From assembly GCA_016235265.1 (NCBI GenBank), contig JACRLI010000002.1, forward strand, positions 30,548 to 94,547: DNA of 64,000 nucleotides, in the 5' to 3' direction. The notes under the pieces are model-generated. The model did no database searches. It saw only the letters and a program-made list of their open reading frames with translations, and had not been told where the DNA came from. Source of the stretch: Candidatus Eisenbacteria bacterium (GTDB taxonomy: Bacteria; Eisenbacteria; RBG-16-71-46; JACRLI01). Position numbers and translations under genes: made by a program. This document shows, piece by piece, positions 62,407-64,000 of this stretch (position 1 is its first letter; the number at the start of each line of letters is the position of its first letter).

Positions 62407-62846
62407 GGAATCTCCGCTTCGACCAGCTTCGCCAGCAGCATCAGCGACTCCTGCCACCCCAGGTAGCAGGCCTCGGCCGGGATGACCTCGGGGATGCCTT
62501 CCTGGACCACGCTCAGCTCCGTCCCGCAGGAGACCTTCGCCAGCGTGACCGTGGTGATCATCTCCCCGGGCAGGTTGGGGTCGTCGAACTTGTCCGTGTA
62601 CCGCAGCCGCTCGTGCGGGGCGAGTTCGAGGTACTCGCCCCCGAAAGCGTGGCTCTGGTCGGTCGTGAAGTTCGTGAAGGACATCTTGTAGGAGCCGCCG
62701 ACCCGGGCGTCCATGTGCTGGACCCTGCCGGTGAACCCGTTCGGCGGGAGCCACTTGACCATGGCGTCGGGATCGAGGAAAGCGCGGTAGACGCGCTCGG
62801 GCGTCGCGCGGAGCACGCGGTGGAGCCGGACGGTGCCTTTGGGCAT
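62403..62846 (-). CDS. SRPBCC/AHSA1-type protein
   Basis: A 147-residue START-like hydrophobic-cavity protein: VLRATPERVYRAFLDPDAMV, KWLPPNGFTGRVQHMDARVG, GEYLELAPHERLRYTDKFDD, LGWQESLMLLAKLVEAEIP. It is of the activator-of-Hsp90-like family widely found next to metabolic genes in bacteria. ATG 62846 follows a tandem repeat, with no clear SD. It is translationally coupled to the dehydratase. Confidence 0.85.
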   Translation of the reverse strand: MPKGTVRLHRVLRATPERVYRAFLDPDAMVKWLPPNGFTGRVQHMDARVGGSYKMSFTNFTTDQSHAFGGEYLELAPHERLRYTDKFDDPNLPGEMITTVTLAKVSCGTELSVVQEGIPEVIPAEACYLGWQESLMLLAKLVEAEIP

Positions 62847-62878
62847 GAAAGTCGGGCCTTTCGAGCGGCCAGGGGTGA

Positions 62879-62960
62879 GGTTCTGGTTCGCGGTTCTTGT
62901 CCGCGGTCCTGGTTCGTGGTTCTGGTTCGCGGCCTGATCCGCGGCCTGGTTCTGGTCCGC
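62879..62960. repeat. Degenerate 13-bp tandem repeat
   Basis: About six units of a GGTTCTGGTTCGC-like 13-mer, some 12 or 18 nt long, directly upstream of the AHSA1 start (minus strand). It may be a variable promoter region or simple slippage product. Confidence 0.6.
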
Positions 62961-62983
62961 GGCCGCGCGCCGCGGGGCCGGCC

Positions 62984-63850
62984 TCAGCGGCCGGGCACTG
63001 CGGAAGCTGCCGCTTCGACCTGCGGGCGCAGGATGTCCCGCGCGTAGTGCCAGCCCGGAACGAGCCGGATCGCTTCGTCCACGTACTTCCTCGCCAGGGC
63101 CAGGTCGGGCGAAGGCCGGTTCAAGTAGGAGTAGGCCAGGTTGACGCACAGTTCCGCCTCGCCCCACGAGGGATCGAGCGGCGAGCCAGGGCGCCCGGCC
63201 CCCCCGCGCATTGCCTCGAGCGCCTTCAAGTACGCGGGGATGACATGGTCGGGCCCGCCTCCCTTCTCGGGAGGCGCCGTGAAGTAGGCCATGCCCCAGG
63301 CCCAAACATAGCGCGGGTTGGCCGCCGCGGTCACCTTCAACTCACCCATCAGCTCGCGGAGCCGCGCGATGCGCGCGTCGTTCCCGGCGCGCCCGCGATC
63401 GAAGAACAGGACCAGGCCCAGGCACTGCATCTCGCCGATGCGCGCGTCCACGAAGCCGGAGTCCAGCTCGCCCGAGCGGCGCAATTCCCCGGCGGCGATC
63501 ACGACGTCGCTGGCCAGGTCGGTGGGCGCGGGAGTCTCGTTGGCGCCGTTGATCGCCCGGCGCCACTTCGCGAACCCCTTCCAGTAGCGCACCCGCGACT
63601 CGGTGTCCCGGTCTCCGAGGAAACGGTCGGCCTCCCCGAACAGGCGATCGAGCGCCTTCCGGTCGCCGGCGTAGTCGGACTGCGCGATCCGGCCGATGAG
63701 CTCCGGCAGGCTGCGGGCCTCCCGGTCGCTCGAGGCGGCCGCGTCCGGGGCGCCGGATGGGCCGGTGGGTTCGGCCCGCGGCCCGGGGGAAGACATGCCC
63801 GCTGCGACGAGCAGGGCTGCGGCGAAGGGCATGGCAGTCCATTTGCTCAC
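62984..63850 (-). CDS. Secreted TPR-like protein of unknown function
   Basis: A 288-residue exported protein with a signal peptide. Helical pairs in the body (LPELIGRIAQSDYAGDRKAL, RYWKGFAKWRRAING, DHVIPAYLKALEAM, NLAYSYLNRPSPDLALARKY) look like TPR/Sel1-type repeats with a C-terminal VPGWHYARDI. It may act in a periplasmic complex; no precise function. The GTG start has GGAGG upstream. Confidence 0.72.
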   Translation of the reverse strand: MSKWTAMPFAAALLVAAGMSSPGPRAEPTGPSGAPDAAASSDREARSLPELIGRIAQSDYAGDRKALDRLFGEADRFLGDRDTESRVRYWKGFAKWRRAINGANETPAPTDLASDVVIAAGELRRSGELDSGFVDARIGEMQCLGLVLFFDRGRAGNDARIARLRELMGELKVTAAANPRYVWAWGMAYFTAPPEKGGGPDHVIPAYLKALEAMRGGAGRPGSPLDPSWGEAELCVNLAYSYLNRPSPDLALARKYVDEAIRLVPGWHYARDILRPQVEAAASAVPGR

Positions 63851-64000
63851 TTGAACCTCCGGTGGACGATGCGGGTCATCGGTGTCTCGGGTGGGCCCGG
63901 GTGGGGTCCGGCTCGATACCCTCTTGGATCGTCCTGTGGAGCCTCCAGATTCCGGCTTTGTGCCTCCCTTCCGCCCGCCAGGGACACGACCACGCGGACC
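63851..64000. other. Upstream region of the TPR-like gene, window edge
   Basis: 150 nt of GC-rich sequence containing GGAGG for the gene to the left (minus strand). No other gene or clear promoter was recognised. Confidence 0.4.

Overview
The window is a very GC-rich bacterial chromosome segment with dense, mostly short-spaced operons and many ATGA/GTGA stop-start overlaps. I see no phage, no complete insertion sequence, no CRISPR array, no rRNA and no credible tRNA. The gene set points to an FCB-group-like Gram-negative such as Candidatus Eisenbacteria. The hints are secreted proteins with FlgD-like C-terminal sorting modules, a class II ribonucleotide reductase, bacillithiol synthesis genes, lipoproteins and an RpoE-type sigma factor. 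The taxonomic call is an inference.

Layout. 1-3.3 kb: a peptidoglycan-binding protein, two tandem XRE-cupin regulators and a divergent URO-D-family methyltransferase-like gene. 3.4-11.4 kb: a histidine kinase, then a co-directional run of NrnA-like phosphoesterase, endonuclease IV-like TIM barrel, FAD oxidoreductase, MBL hydrolase, gamma-carbonic anhydrase, dCTP deaminase and UPF0173 hydrolase, followed by a small membrane protein and a lone NuoI-like ferredoxin. 11.5-16.5 kb: a glycosyltransferase, an amidohydrolase and a coupled sigma / anti-sigma / small Cys protein operon. 16.5-21.3 kb: envelope functions (UppP, MurJ, DedA, a cation antiporter). 21.5-30.9 kb: a TPR-Fis regulator, then bshC-bshB-bshA running into a DUF1611/enolase-superfamily pair (DgcN/DgcA-like), a sensor kinase and an AI-2E-family permease. 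31-36 kb: a subtilase with a sorting domain and a clostripain-like lipoprotein whose catalytic Cys is a Ser. 36-45.3 kb: DUF948 and YtxH proteins, a degenerate M42 homologue coupled to an intact M42 peptidase, a divergent Nramp transporter, an M20 peptidase, two small envelope proteins, a CoA-binding protein, and a single 766-codon fusion of a CDF metal transporter with a CCA/poly(A) polymerase-type nucleotidyltransferase. 45.5-57.7 kb: NrdJ, ArfB, polyprenyl synthase, RsfS, ArgS, a PfkB kinase, a CTG-initiated conserved gene, a 24-residue microprotein, an HD-GYP protein and PurM. 57.7-64 kb: a lower-quality accessory end with fragments of secreted proteins, a secreted protein with a WG-type tail, a lipoprotein, RidA plus a threonine dehydratase-like enzyme, an AHSA1-type protein and a TPR-like secreted protein.

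Recurring themes. Many first genes of transcription units lack a Shine-Dalgarno but carry a TAnnnT-like -10 box 6-8 nt before the start codon, which implies widespread leaderless mRNAs. GC-rich hairpins without T-tracts sit between convergent genes and probably terminate in both directions. The strongest oddities are the CDF-nucleotidyltransferase fusion, the Cys-to-Ser clostripain homologue, the catalytically dead M42 partner, the CTG start codon, the microprotein, the 31-bp perfect inverted repeat and the cluster of four hairpins upstream of the HD-GYP gene.
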